Below are positions 8,201 to 15,980 of a DNA stretch of 64,000 nt, piece after piece. Source of the stretch: DASSUW01 sp963792385. GTDB lineage: Bacteria; Actinomycetota; Thermoleophilia; Solirubrobacterales; Solirubrobacteraceae. The position numbers and the translations under genes are program-made. The stretch is taken from contig CAWBVZ010000007.1 in assembly GCA_963792385.1 (NCBI GenBank), forward strand, positions 992,001 to 1,056,000, read 5' to 3'. Positions within the stretch are counted from its first letter, which is position 1; each line of letters starts with the position of its first letter. A model generated the notes under the pieces. That model was not told the origin of the DNA, did no database searches, and saw only the letters and a program-made list of their open reading frames with translations.

Positions 8201-9506
8201 GTTCACGCAGGACACGATGCGCGAGGTCCGGTTCGACTCGAACAACCAGGTGCTCGAGATCAACCCGTTCCTCAACTGCGGTCAGGCGGTCATCGTGACC
8301 GCGTTCCCGTTCGAGTGCGACAACCCCATGGACCTGCAGTTCGGGGCCGACGGGAACTTCTACCTCCTCACCTACGGCGACGGCTTCTTCACCCCGAACG
8401 CCGACGCCGGCATGTACCGGTGGGAGTACACCAAGGGCCCGCAGCGGCCGCGCGCCGTCATCGGCGCCACGCCGACGAACGGGCAGGCTCCGCTGCCGGT
8501 CCAGTTCAGCAGCGCGGGCTCCCGCGACGAGGACCCCGGCGACTCGATCACGTTCGCCTGGGACTTCGGCGTTCCCGGCACCACAGCGGACACGTCCACC
8601 GATCCCAACCCGACGTACACCTACACCGCCACCGGGGTCTACACGGCCCGGCTGACGGTGACGGACTCGACCGGGAAGACCGACTCCAAGAGCACGGTCA
8701 TCACGGTCGGCAACACGGCGCCGACGCTGACGATCAACACGCCGCTCAACGGTGACTTCTTCGCGTTCGGGCAGAACATCCCGTTCACGGTCACCGGCTC
8801 TGATCCCGAGGACGGCGCGATCGACAGCGCGGCCGAGTGCGCGCGTGTGACGGTGACGTTCGTCCTCGTCCACGACACCCATGGGCATGCCGAGGACAGC
8901 ACGCCCGCGGCTTGGGACGCGGCGGCGAACGTCTGCCGCGGAGTGCTGGGCACGGACGCGGCCGACGCGTCGCACGGCGGCTACCTGGCCGGCGGCATCA
9001 ACGCCTCGTTCGCCGACAACCCGCAGCCGGGCGGCATCCCTGCGCTCGAGACGACCACGCAGCACGTGCTCCAGCTCAGGCGCCACGAGGTCGAAGACGC
9101 GCAGGAGATGTCCGGGGTGACCACCACGGCGGCCGAAGGTGGCCGGGCCATCTCGAGCATCGACCCGGGTGACTGGGTCGCGCTCAACAACCGGTTCGAC
9201 CTGACCAACATGAACAAGGAGATCACGGTCCGCTACGGCGCCGGCGCCACGGGCGTCGCCGCCGGAACGCCGCGGCTCGTGGTCGAGGTCCGTCAGGGCG
9301 CGGTCGACGGCCCGCTGCTGAGCACCATCACGTTGGGCGCCACCGGCGCAGCCAACAACAACACCTACACGAGCCAGACGGCCCCGCTGAACTTCGCGGG
9401 CAACCAGCGTCTGTTCCTCGTGTTCCGGGCGGTCGCGGGCGGGCCGACCACCGGCCTCGGCAACCTCAACTGGGTCGAGTTCAGCGGAGCCGGAGTCACG
9501 CCGTAG
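5223..9506 (+). CDS. Secreted ThuA / PQQ-type sugar dehydrogenase / PKD / CBM6-like multidomain protein
   Basis: A 1427-residue exported protein. Visible parts in order: signal peptide (1-24); a beta-sandwich region resembling CARDB (about 30-145); ThuA domain (about 164-395, starting YDVLVLTETRSG); glucose/sorbosone dehydrogenase-like beta-propeller (about 408-1070), interrupted near 631-735 by a small insert around GGTFTITFDGQTTAPIAYN; a PKD domain (about 1075-1165, with FAWDFG); a linker; and a C-terminal beta domain with CBM6-like features (about 1285-1427, ending near NWVEF). ThuA-family proteins act in trehalose utilisation through 3-keto sugars and GSDH propellers oxidise sugars with PQQ, so extracellular glycoside oxidation is a reasonable inference. 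GAGGAG lies about 12 bases before the ATG. Confidence 0.9.
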   Translation: MRPTRWLWMAAPSLALMAPAMAAAKPVDATAAKSPARLRAISAPPSQAFAGDAFTLSTRLRNTSSSATRPRLVVMLRKFKYASGGRVVAAERLRALKAGSSERYRIKVTLPSSLAAGRYYVAVCARAGAATSCRLAPRRINVSRRTASPSPPSGSPGEKPDSRKYDVLVLTETRSGEPHNSTPAGVAALKDVGRANDFKVTEATQSAGAFTEASLESYRTVVFLNTSGDVLSDNEQSAFEHFFKQGGGFVGIHSALVTEPNWAFMTSLLGTRAESGATTAHTESTQQPADIKVADRVHDASKSLAERFRVTDAFYNATSEVRGLQHVLATVDEDTYEEQDSTPTRTDDHPVMWCQDLEGGRAFYTGVGHNAATFGNTNVRRNLAGAIKWSAGLSDPTYSDCGATVLANYKQVKISAPPNLNEPIGFDQLPDGRVIQTARAGQVRLHDPEGGTTTVLANLAQFPQGLYTHSEDGLYGPAVDANFAQNKWVYLYYSPAVVKDVPQSVGPPQTFRTPTGVAGEPQQHPACQAPVVCPITAPLSAASTAAWDPYVGYFQLSRFKFVDAAPGDPAHLDPASEQEIMRVPVNRGACCHVGGDIDFDNAGNLWLVTGDDTPSGGGNSGGFAPFNDMKATEIQTVRTLNATGGTFTITFDGQTTAPIAYNATTAELQAALVALSNIDPGDVVVTSAAVGGVPNSTPANSGNQTITFLGQYLQDNVPEITTEASGLIGATPTAPPATTQQGDFFQAPFVDSRRGAMNTNDLRGKVLRIKVDANGSYTIPAGNLFAQGTAKTRPEIYAMGFRNPFRIQVDSKNIAYITDYSPDSQIPQTYRGPQGTGRVEVVRAPSNYAWPLCITPKVPYYQWDFNASTPLDPANPQKFECDNPAKGPDNTSRWNTGQTIDPTVAPGLVQTPRVVQPDLWYSYRDNQDPPQGTPCIDAYDGIGADGSVCPQLFPELFTGGVGPHGATTYEFDPDNPSETKFPPYYDGATLLGEFTQDTMREVRFDSNNQVLEINPFLNCGQAVIVTAFPFECDNPMDLQFGADGNFYLLTYGDGFFTPNADAGMYRWEYTKGPQRPRAVIGATPTNGQAPLPVQFSSAGSRDEDPGDSITFAWDFGVPGTTADTSTDPNPTYTYTATGVYTARLTVTDSTGKTDSKSTVITVGNTAPTLTINTPLNGDFFAFGQNIPFTVTGSDPEDGAIDSAAECARVTVTFVLVHDTHGHAEDSTPAAWDAAANVCRGVLGTDAADASHGGYLAGGINASFADNPQPGGIPALETTTQHVLQLRRHEVEDAQEMSGVTTTAAEGGRAISSIDPGDWVALNNRFDLTNMNKEITVRYGAGATGVAAGTPRLVVEVRQGAVDGPLLSTITLGATGAANNNTYTSQTAPLNFAGNQRLFLVFRAVAGGPTTGLGNLNWVEFSGAGVTP

Positions 9507-9514
9507 GGCCTCGG

Positions 9515-9540
9515 GGGCGCCGCGACTTCGCGGCGCCCCT
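9515..9540 (+). terminator. Strong GC hairpin between the dehydrogenase and isomerase genes
   Basis: Bases 9515-9525 (GGGGCGCCGCG) pair perfectly with 9530-9540 around the 4-base loop ACTT, forming an 11-bp stem just after the stop at 9506. There is no U-run afterwards, so it is not a classical intrinsic terminator. It may give partial termination or protect the upstream message within an operon, lowering expression of the downstream isomerase gene. Confidence 0.55.
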
Positions 9541-9571
9541 CCCATCAACCGCAAGGGGGAGAGCGAAGGAC

Positions 9572-10819
9572 ATGGCAAAGCAACGCAAACTCGACCGCCG
9601 GACGTTCATCGGCGCAGCGGCCGGAGCGGCCGGCGCGACCGCGCTGAGCCCGTTCGGGCCGGCACTGAGCCTCGGCCGCGACAAGGACAAGCACAAGGGC
9701 AAGCGGATCGTGCCGCGTGACCGCCTGGGCGTGCAGCAGTTCTCGATCCGCGACGCGGTCACCCGCCTCGATCAGTCCGTTACGGGGTATCTCGGCGGCC
9801 GCAACTTCCCGGACGACCCAGCGGACATCGGGCCCGCCCGACCGCTCCCGGGCGGCTTCCCGGCGGTGTTCGAGTACCTCGCGTCCGTCGGCTACACGGG
9901 CTTCGAGTTCTTCCAGTTCAGCCAAGGCGCGAACGGCCCGATAACGAACGAGGAGATCCGCACCGCGCTCCGCAACGCCGGGCTGAGGGCGGCCGGAACG
10001 CACACGGGCGGCCTCCAGGCCATGGTCGTGCCCGCGAACCTGCAGGCGCAGATCGACCTGGCCGGAATCCTCGGCTACAAGATGGTCGGCACGGCCGGGA
10101 ACCCGGCCAACCCGACCCTGGGCACACTCGACGCCTGGAAGGGATACGCGGAGCAGGCCAACACGGTCGGCGCGGCGTTCCGCGCCGCGGGCATCAAGTA
10201 CTTCTTCCACCCCGAGCAGGACTGGTTCCGCTTCTTCGACGACCCGGCGCACCCCGAGCTCGCCCGCGTTCACCGGATCGACTGGTTCACCGACAACACG
10301 GACCGCAAGCTCGTGTACTTCGAGCCGGACACGATGCACACGCTCGCCGGGCGAGGGCGGTTCCCGGACCCGGTCGACGGGCGCCTGTTCGACGTCAACG
10401 CCTGGTACGGGCGGCTCGCCAAGCAGGACCGGATCATCGCCTGGCACGTCAAGGACGCCGACCGCGTCATCCCGCTGCCCGCGCCTGGGACGAACCCGTT
10501 CACCCAGACCCGCGCGCGGCCGGGCTTCCCGCTCAACGGCGGTATCGACGTCGTCTACGGCGGCGAGGGCGCGGTCGCCAACGGCTACCCGGTCGACCCC
10601 GACCCCGAGGTGCTCGGTTACCAGGAGCAGTTCGACCGGTTCGAGCTGTCGAGTCCCGGCTGGTTCCACGCCGAGAGCGACAGCGGGCCCGGCCCTGCCG
10701 CCATCGACCCCGGCCGCTCGCTGCGCTGGGCCAAGGTCAGCGCGAAGTACCTGCTCGACCTGCGCGCGGACGACGACCGCGACGACTGTGACGACGACGA
10801 TCATCACGGCCACCACTAG
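9572..10819 (+). CDS. Tat-exported sugar phosphate isomerase/epimerase-like TIM-barrel protein
   Basis: A 415-residue protein of the AP-endonuclease-2/xylose-isomerase-like TIM barrel family. The N-terminus carries a twin-arginine signal (LDRRTFIGAAAGAAGATAL), so it should be exported folded, matching the tatA gene upstream. The barrel contains family-like metal and substrate positions (FEFFQFSQ, FHPEQDW, YFEPDTMH, AWHVKDAD). The extreme C-terminus is an unusual Asp/His tail (DDDRDDCDDDDHHGHH) that could bind divalent metal but may reflect the start of the overlapping next gene. Relatives accompany Gfo/Idh and ThuA proteins in 3-keto-sugar pathways, so an extracellular keto-sugar isomerase role is inferred. 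SD-like GGGGGAG and GAAGGA precede the ATG. Confidence 0.88.
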   Translation: MAKQRKLDRRTFIGAAAGAAGATALSPFGPALSLGRDKDKHKGKRIVPRDRLGVQQFSIRDAVTRLDQSVTGYLGGRNFPDDPADIGPARPLPGGFPAVFEYLASVGYTGFEFFQFSQGANGPITNEEIRTALRNAGLRAAGTHTGGLQAMVVPANLQAQIDLAGILGYKMVGTAGNPANPTLGTLDAWKGYAEQANTVGAAFRAAGIKYFFHPEQDWFRFFDDPAHPELARVHRIDWFTDNTDRKLVYFEPDTMHTLAGRGRFPDPVDGRLFDVNAWYGRLAKQDRIIAWHVKDADRVIPLPAPGTNPFTQTRARPGFPLNGGIDVVYGGEGAVANGYPVDPDPEVLGYQEQFDRFELSSPGWFHAESDSGPGPAAIDPGRSLRWAKVSAKYLLDLRADDDRDDCDDDDHHGHH

Positions 10820-11543
10820 ACGGCGTTCCCTGCGCCTGCTGCTCGCGACCGCGATCGCCACGATCACGGCCGCGGGCAGCGCGTGGGCGCACGGCGACCC
10901 GGCGAGTCACTACCTCGAGACCGACGCGCTGTACCCGTCGTTCGCGCGGCAGCCGTCGGTGGCTCGCCAGCTGGAGCTGCTCGGTCTCCTCGATGCGGCC
11001 GCGCGACGCGGCTACCCGATCAAGGTCGCCCTCGTCGCGGGCCCCGAGGACCTGGTCGAAGACCTCGGGATGCTCAGGACGCCGCAGCGCTACGCAGAGA
11101 CCGTCGCGACGCTGATCGAGCACCGGCTCAGCGCGCCGGTGCTGATCGTCACGCCGTACGGCGCGGGCGTGGCGGGCAGGGCATCCGTCGACGGGCGGCT
11201 GCGGCCGGTCGCCGCCGGCGATGCCCAGGCGTTGCTCCGCGGCGTCCGCGTGGCGCGCCAGGCGGACGGCGACCAGCTTGCCGCCACGGCAATGGGGGCC
11301 GTCCGGCGGATCGCCCGGGCCGGCGGTCACGCGCTCCCGGCCAACGTGCCTGCGGCGAAGCAGTTCATCCCTCCGCCAGGCGCATCGCCGGCCCCCGCGA
11401 CGCAAGCGACGGCCGACCCCGGCGGTGGCAACGGTCTCCTCATGGCCGCACCGGCCATCCTCGTCGCCCTCGCATTGATCGTCGCGTTTGGCCGCAACCT
11501 GCGGCGCAGCCGCGCGCTACCGAGCGGCCGTGCGCCAGCCTGA
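10788..11543 (+). CDS. Secreted or membrane-anchored protein of unknown function, C-terminal TM
   Basis: A 251-residue protein I do not assign to a named enzyme. It begins with a basic signal peptide ending near SAWAHG, contains an alpha/beta domain (about 40-185, with YPIKVALVAGPEDLVEDLG and APVLIVTPYGAG) loosely reminiscent of the TPM/YgcG-type domain, then a Pro/Ala-rich linker, a membrane helix (about 215-235) and a basic tail, as in a surface protein anchored at its C-terminus. The GTG start at 10788 lies inside the end of the isomerase gene (32-bp overlap in another frame), implying coupled translation. The overlap encodes the acidic/His tail of the isomerase. Confidence 0.75.
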   Translation: MTTTIITATTRRRSLRLLLATAIATITAAGSAWAHGDPASHYLETDALYPSFARQPSVARQLELLGLLDAAARRGYPIKVALVAGPEDLVEDLGMLRTPQRYAETVATLIEHRLSAPVLIVTPYGAGVAGRASVDGRLRPVAAGDAQALLRGVRVARQADGDQLAATAMGAVRRIARAGGHALPANVPAAKQFIPPPGASPAPATQATADPGGGNGLLMAAPAILVALALIVAFGRNLRRSRALPSGRAPA

Positions 11544-11564
11544 CGGCTGCTAGCTTTTTCCCGC

Positions 11565-12194
11565 ATGGCCGCGCGCGGTGCCTATGCCAGCGGCCTCGCG
11601 CGCCGCGAGGCGATTCTGCGCGCCGCGAGCGAGGCATTCGCGGCCCACGGCTACCGGGGCACGTCGCTGGCGATGATCGCCGACCGGGTCGGCATGAGCG
11701 CACCCGGTCTGCTCCATCACTTCCCGACCAAGGAGCACCTCTTCATCGACGTGCTCGCGCTTCGCCACGAACGCGACGCCGCGCAAGTGAGGGAGCTCGC
11801 CAGCGTGCGCGGGGGGCGCCTTCTCGACGCCCTCCTCGCCCTCGGCGCGAGCAACGCCCAGAGTCCCGGGCTGGTCAGGCTGTTCACGATGCTCGCGGCG
11901 GAGAGCGTCGACGACGATCACCCGGGCCACGACTGGTTCGTCGAGCGCTATCGGGAGTCACGGCGCTTCACCGCGGACCGGTTGATCGAGGAGCAGGAGG
12001 CTGGGCTGATCCGCGACGACGTGGACCCGGAGATGCTCGCAGCGCAGATCCTCGCGATGTTCGATGGCCTGCAGCTCCAATGGCTGCTCAGCCCGGACGA
12101 TCTCGACATGGTCACCGCGCTGGACGACTACCTCGGTGACCTCCAATCGCGCCTTGCGCCGCCAGGCGTCTCTGCCGGCTCGGCGGACGACTAG
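11565..12194 (+). CDS. TetR/AcrR family transcriptional regulator
   Basis: A 209-residue one-component regulator. The N-terminal 65 residues are a TetR DNA-binding domain (REAILRAASEAFAAHGYRG, SLAMIADRVGMSAPGLLHHF, KEHLF); the rest is a helical ligand-binding and dimerisation domain. It starts 22 bases after the preceding gene and may sense a compound linked to the sugar-oxidation group or regulate separately. The stop codon interlocks with that of the opposite-strand regulator (shared CTAG at 12191-12194), so the two genes converge without spacer. No operator was identified. Confidence 0.92.
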   Translation: MAARGAYASGLARREAILRAASEAFAAHGYRGTSLAMIADRVGMSAPGLLHHFPTKEHLFIDVLALRHERDAAQVRELASVRGGRLLDALLALGASNAQSPGLVRLFTMLAAESVDDDHPGHDWFVERYRESRRFTADRLIEEQEAGLIRDDVDPEMLAAQILAMFDGLQLQWLLSPDDLDMVTALDDYLGDLQSRLAPPGVSAGSADD

Positions 12195-13108
12195 CGGGGC
12201 ATGAGCGCGTAGCCGTAGCCGCGCAGCGTGACGAGGCGCTCGGGCCTGGAGGGCTGGCGCTCGATCTTGCGACGCAGGTTGGAGATGTGAACGTCGCACG
12301 CGCGCTCGTCGCCGACGTGCTCCGTGTGCCAGAGGTGCCGCAGGATCTCGCGCCGGCTGCGTGCGCGGCCCGGCTGCTCGGCCAGAAACGTCAGCAGGCG
12401 CATCTCCGAGGTGGTGAGCGTCGCGGCTCGGCCCTCGATCGAGACGTTGTGGCCGACGAGATCGATGTCCATATCGCCGACCCGCACGTGAGTGCCGGCA
12501 GTCTCGGGCGCGTGCCGGCGGCGCCGCGCACGCGACCGCTCAGCCGACAACCGAAGGCGATCGAGCGCCAACCCGCAGAGTCCCGCGAGCAGGCTCGCGA
12601 ACGCGCGTTCAACCTCGGAGAAGGGCCGCGCCTCGAGTCGGCCGACCACCATCAGGCCACGAGGGCACACGACTTGCTGGATCGGCAGTACGGCGAGCGC
12701 TCCGGGGGATCGAGACGCACCGTTGCTGCCGAAAAGCCGGTCGATCTCCGTGACCAGGCTCGCCTCATCGCACGGAGCTGCGGACAGCCGATCGTGACCG
12801 TTCTCGGGGATGCCGGCGATGTGCACACCGCGGAGGTGCCGGGAGTCGTCGACGTGCACCGCGACCACGACGATCTCAGCGTCGAGAAGCTCCATCGCGG
12901 CTTCCCCGACGACAGCCGCGATGCGCACCAGCGGAAGCGGTGAAGCGAGTTCCGCGGCGAATGCCTGCAGGCGCTCAAGCTGGACGCGGGACACCGTTTC
13001 ATCAGACCCCGGAAGCGATCCGTTGTGTGCCCTCCGCTTCCGCCTCACAGGTTTTGGTGCCTCAACATGCAAAAGTTCTGTGCCGTCCTCCGCCATAAGT
13101 TCCGCCAT
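12191..13108 (-). CDS. GAF-like sensor with OmpR-type winged-helix output
   Basis: About 305 residues. The N-terminal two-thirds resembles a GAF sensory domain (LQAFAAELASPLPLVRIAAVVGEA onward, with AVLPIQQVVCPRGLMVVG), followed by an Arg-rich linker. The C-terminal ~95 residues are an OmpR/PhoB winged helix (LTTSEMRLLTFLAEQPG, SRREILRHLW, CDVHISNLRRKIE, LVTLRGYGYAL). There is no receiver domain with a phosphoacceptor Asp, so this is a one-component regulator fusing ligand or redox sensing to DNA binding. The start is uncertain: ATG 13108 or 13096 are both possible, and an open frame continues to 13327 but with atypical composition. It converges with the TetR gene. Confidence 0.8.
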   Translation of the reverse strand: MAELMAEDGTELLHVEAPKPVRRKRRAHNGSLPGSDETVSRVQLERLQAFAAELASPLPLVRIAAVVGEAAMELLDAEIVVVAVHVDDSRHLRGVHIAGIPENGHDRLSAAPCDEASLVTEIDRLFGSNGASRSPGALAVLPIQQVVCPRGLMVVGRLEARPFSEVERAFASLLAGLCGLALDRLRLSAERSRARRRRHAPETAGTHVRVGDMDIDLVGHNVSIEGRAATLTTSEMRLLTFLAEQPGRARSRREILRHLWHTEHVGDERACDVHISNLRRKIERQPSRPERLVTLRGYGYALMPR

Positions 13109-13494
13109 TGCGATGCGAAAGCCTAATGTGCGTTCGGCTTTCTGTCGAGCCCTGTCATGCGCTCGAACGGCGGTGCTGGGCGATAATTGGCTCAGTGACT
13201 GGATCGGCACGGTGTCACCGCACGACGAGATTCGGCGCGAAGATATTCGCCCGGAAACAAACAAAACATGACATCTTTCGCTTGGACAACGGCTTAAGTC
13301 ACGAGCCGTAGCGCAGCGGAGTACCATGTCCGCTTACAGGGCCACTTCACCGCTCCTGCGAAGCGACTTCGCGCCGCCCCCTCTCGGTCAGACCCGACCG
13401 GCGATCTCACGGACAAGCTCGTCTTAGCGACGGAAGAGCCGTCTCCATCAGCCTGGACTGCCCGTGCGGCAAGTAGGGCTCGGAAGGTCGACTC
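13109..13494. other. Divergent intergenic region, locally AT-richer
   Basis: This ~385-base stretch separates the GAF/winged-helix regulator (minus) from the MmpL gene (plus). Around 13115-13290 the composition is clearly less GC-rich than the surroundings (for example near 13255-13275), as expected for promoters on both strands. I could not define a confident -35/-10 pair or operator. The MmpL start at 13495 has GGAAGG about 8 bases upstream. Confidence 0.5.
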
Positions 13495-15699
13495 ATGGAA
13501 CGCAAGAGCAGCAGCGCACAGGCGTCCGGGTTTCTCGCGCGCTTGGCCCGCACGTTGTCGTCGCACTGGAAGCGCAGCCTCGCGGCGGCGATCGGCGTCC
13601 TGGTGCTGCTGGTCGTGGCGTCGAGCTTCGCCGAGAAGGCGGTCGACGACTTCGCGCTTCCGGGCGCCGAGTCCCAGCAGGCGATCGATCTCTTCAAGGC
13701 GCACTCGCCGGCGTTCGGCGGCGTCGACTCGACGCTCGTCTTCACGGTCGATCAGGGCAAGGTCTCCGATTCCGCTCCGAAGGCGGCGATCGAGGGCGCG
13801 CTCGCGAAGGTCCGCAAGCTCGACGGCGTCGGCCTGGCGGCGAGCCCGTTCGAGGCCGGCGGCCAGGTGTCCGAGGATGGCCGCCTGGCGTCCGTCGACG
13901 TGCGCTACTCCAGCGACCCCGCGACGATCGAGAAGTCCGACGGCGAAGCGCTGATCGCAGCGGCCGAGAGCGCCGAGCCCGCGGTGCAGGTCGAGGAGCG
14001 CGGCGTCCTGGTCGACCTCGCGGCCGAGCAGACTGCCCCCGTCGGCGAGCTGATCGGCGTGGCCGTCGCGATCCTGCTGCTGCTCCTGCTGTTCCGCTCC
14101 GGGTGGGCGATGGCGGCGACGCTGATCGGCGCGCTGGTCGGCGTCGCGGCAGGCCAGATCCTGCTCGCCGCCGTCTCGGCGCCGCTCGGCCTGCCCAGCT
14201 TTGCGGCGGTGCTCGCGGTGATGATCGGACTCGGCGCCGGCATCGACTACTCGCTGCTGATCATCGGCCGCTACCGCGAGCAGCGCGCGGCGGGCGACGG
14301 GCTGCAGGACGCGGCCGCCCGCGCGGCTGCGACATCGGGCGCCACGGTCGTGGCCGCGGGGCTGATCGTCATGGTGGCGATCGCCGGGCTGCTGGTGGTC
14401 GGCGTCCCGTTCATCGGGAAGATGGGCCTCGGTGCGGCGATCGGGGTCGGCGCGGTGGTCGTGTCGGCACTGACGATCCTGCCGATCATGATGGGCGCGT
14501 TCGGCCGCAAGCTGGTGCCGAAGACGCCCGCCCACGAATCAGAGGCCTTCACGCGCTGGGGAGGGATCATCACCCGCCGGCCGTGGGTATCGATCGCCGC
14601 CGGCACCGTGGTGCTGCTGATCTTCGCGTTGCCGGTCACTCAGATGCGCATCGGCCAGCCCGACGACGGCAACCAGGCCGAGTCGCGCACGCAGCGTGTC
14701 GCCTACGACCAGCTCACCAAGGCGTTCGGCGCGGGCTCCAACGGCCCGTTCCTGCTCGCCGTCGACACGCCGAAGGGCGCGCCCGAGACCGAGCAGCAGT
14801 TGAACGCGCTCCAGCAGGCCGTCGCCGATACGCCCGGCATCGCCACGGTGCCTCCGGTGGCGATCAGCAAGGACGGCGAGATGGCCACGATCTTCGCGAT
14901 CCCGACCACCGCGCCACAGGATGCCCGGACCTCCGCGCTGCTCGACCGCCTGCGCGCGGACGTGATCCCGGCGGCGACCACCGGCACACCGCTGAAGGTC
15001 TACGTCGGCGGCAACGTCGCCGGCTTCGAGGACCTGTCCGACAAGGTGTCCGGGCGGCTGCCGCTGTTCATCTCGGTCGTGATCGGGCTCTCGGTGCTGC
15101 TGCTGGTGATGGCGTTCCGCTCGCTGTGGATCCCGCTCGTCTCGGCGATCTTCAACCTGCTGTCGGTCGCGGCCGCCTACGGCGTCGTGGTCGCGGTGTT
15201 CCAGCAGGGCATCGGCGCGGACCTGATCGGCGCCGGCTCTGACGTCCCGATCATCTTCTTCCTGCCGGTGATGCTGTTCGCGATCCTGTTCGGGCTGAGC
15301 ATGGACTACAACGTCTTCCTGCTCGGCCGGATGCACGAGGCCTACAACGAGGGCTACAGCCCGCGCGAGAGCGTGATCCACGGGATGGGCCGGATCGGCA
15401 AGGTCGTCGTGGTCGCCGGCCTGATCATGGCCGCCGTGTTCCTCAGCTTCGTCACCCAGAACGACCTGATCGGCAAGATGTTCGGGGTCGGCCTCGGCCT
15501 GGCGATCCTGATCGACGTCCTGATCGTCCGCATGGTCATCGCACCCGCGGTCGTGACGCTGCTCGGCGACCGCGCCTGGTGGCTGCCGGCGTGGCTCGAT
15601 CGCGTGCTCCCGAACATCTCGCTCGAGGGCAGCAACGAGACCGTCGCGCACGAGCCGGAGCGCGACGAGGAGCCGGAGCGCGAGACGGTCCCGGTCTGA
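13495..15699 (+). CDS. MMPL family RND-type membrane exporter
   Basis: A 734-residue transporter of the MmpL branch of the RND superfamily, which exports lipids or hydrophobic compounds using the proton gradient. It has the expected twofold layout: a membrane helix, an extracytoplasmic loop domain, a helix bundle, then a second loop domain and bundle. The Asp-Tyr proton-relay pairs are present in both halves (D251-Y252 in GAGIDYSLL and D604-Y605 in GLSMDYNVFL). The charged C-terminal tail is rich in Glu and Arg. ATG at 13495 with GGAAGG upstream. The adjacent divergent regulator is the best candidate controller. Cargo unknown. Confidence 0.93.
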   Translation: MERKSSSAQASGFLARLARTLSSHWKRSLAAAIGVLVLLVVASSFAEKAVDDFALPGAESQQAIDLFKAHSPAFGGVDSTLVFTVDQGKVSDSAPKAAIEGALAKVRKLDGVGLAASPFEAGGQVSEDGRLASVDVRYSSDPATIEKSDGEALIAAAESAEPAVQVEERGVLVDLAAEQTAPVGELIGVAVAILLLLLLFRSGWAMAATLIGALVGVAAGQILLAAVSAPLGLPSFAAVLAVMIGLGAGIDYSLLIIGRYREQRAAGDGLQDAAARAAATSGATVVAAGLIVMVAIAGLLVVGVPFIGKMGLGAAIGVGAVVVSALTILPIMMGAFGRKLVPKTPAHESEAFTRWGGIITRRPWVSIAAGTVVLLIFALPVTQMRIGQPDDGNQAESRTQRVAYDQLTKAFGAGSNGPFLLAVDTPKGAPETEQQLNALQQAVADTPGIATVPPVAISKDGEMATIFAIPTTAPQDARTSALLDRLRADVIPAATTGTPLKVYVGGNVAGFEDLSDKVSGRLPLFISVVIGLSVLLLVMAFRSLWIPLVSAIFNLLSVAAAYGVVVAVFQQGIGADLIGAGSDVPIIFFLPVMLFAILFGLSMDYNVFLLGRMHEAYNEGYSPRESVIHGMGRIGKVVVVAGLIMAAVFLSFVTQNDLIGKMFGVGLGLAILIDVLIVRMVIAPAVVTLLGDRAWWLPAWLDRVLPNISLEGSNETVAHEPERDEEPERETVPV

Positions 15700-15705
15700 A
15701 GCCGT

Positions 15706-15825
15706 TTGCGTCGCCGCACCGCGCTGCGCAACGACATCCGGCGTACCTATGCGCGCGGTCGCGATGCGTTCGGGCGCTACCTGAGGGCGGCATCGCGCGA
15801 TCCGCGAGCCGCGCCCGCGGCGTAG
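15706..15825 (+). CDS. Candidate 39-residue basic microprotein, in frame after the MmpL stop
   Basis: A TTG at 15706 opens a 39-codon frame beginning LRRRTALRNDIRRTYARGR and ending at TAG 15823-15825. It is in the same frame as the MmpL gene, whose TGA lies six bases upstream, so it could be a separate basic peptide or a C-terminal extension made by stop-codon readthrough. Its stop abuts the stop of an opposite-strand small frame (TAGCTA, 15823-15828), the same tight convergent packing seen between real genes in this window. There is no clear ribosome-binding site. The family is unknown. Confidence 0.35.
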   Translation: MRRRTALRNDIRRTYARGRDAFGRYLRAASRDPRAAPAA

Positions 15826-15897
15826 CTACTTCGAGCTGAACATCACGTAGATGCCGAACGCGACGAGCGCGAGGCAGAGCCCGAAGCACGTGGTCAC
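15826..15897 (-). CDS. Candidate 23-residue single-helix membrane peptide
   Basis: A GTG at 15897 begins a 23-codon frame, VTTCFGLCLALVAFGIYVMF followed by SSK, that is almost entirely one membrane helix with a polar end. Length and hydrophobicity are typical of small regulatory membrane peptides, but there is no strong ribosome-binding site. A 21-base motif 33-53 bases upstream (15931-15951) recurs with one mismatch ahead of the cobalamin riboswitch, which may mark a shared promoter. Its stop touches that of the converging plus-strand small frame. Function unknown. Confidence 0.35.
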   Translation of the reverse strand: MTTCFGLCLALVAFGIYVMFSSK

Positions 15898-15980
15898 AGC
15901 TCGGCGACCGCCGATCCGTGCGAAAAGGTGACGGTGATTCCAGCGCGCCCGCGGGGTAGCACGAGCGCAGAGGAGGCAGG

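Noticed and set aside
5931..9578. Very long minus-strand open frame antisense to the ThuA-dehydrogenase gene
   Set aside because: Arg/Val/Asp-rich translation with no domains; a typical antisense shadow of a high-GC gene whose third positions are G/C.
13109..13327. N-terminal extension of the GAF/winged-helix regulator
   Set aside because: Composition is unlike coding sequence of this genome and the region is AT-richer, as expected for promoters.
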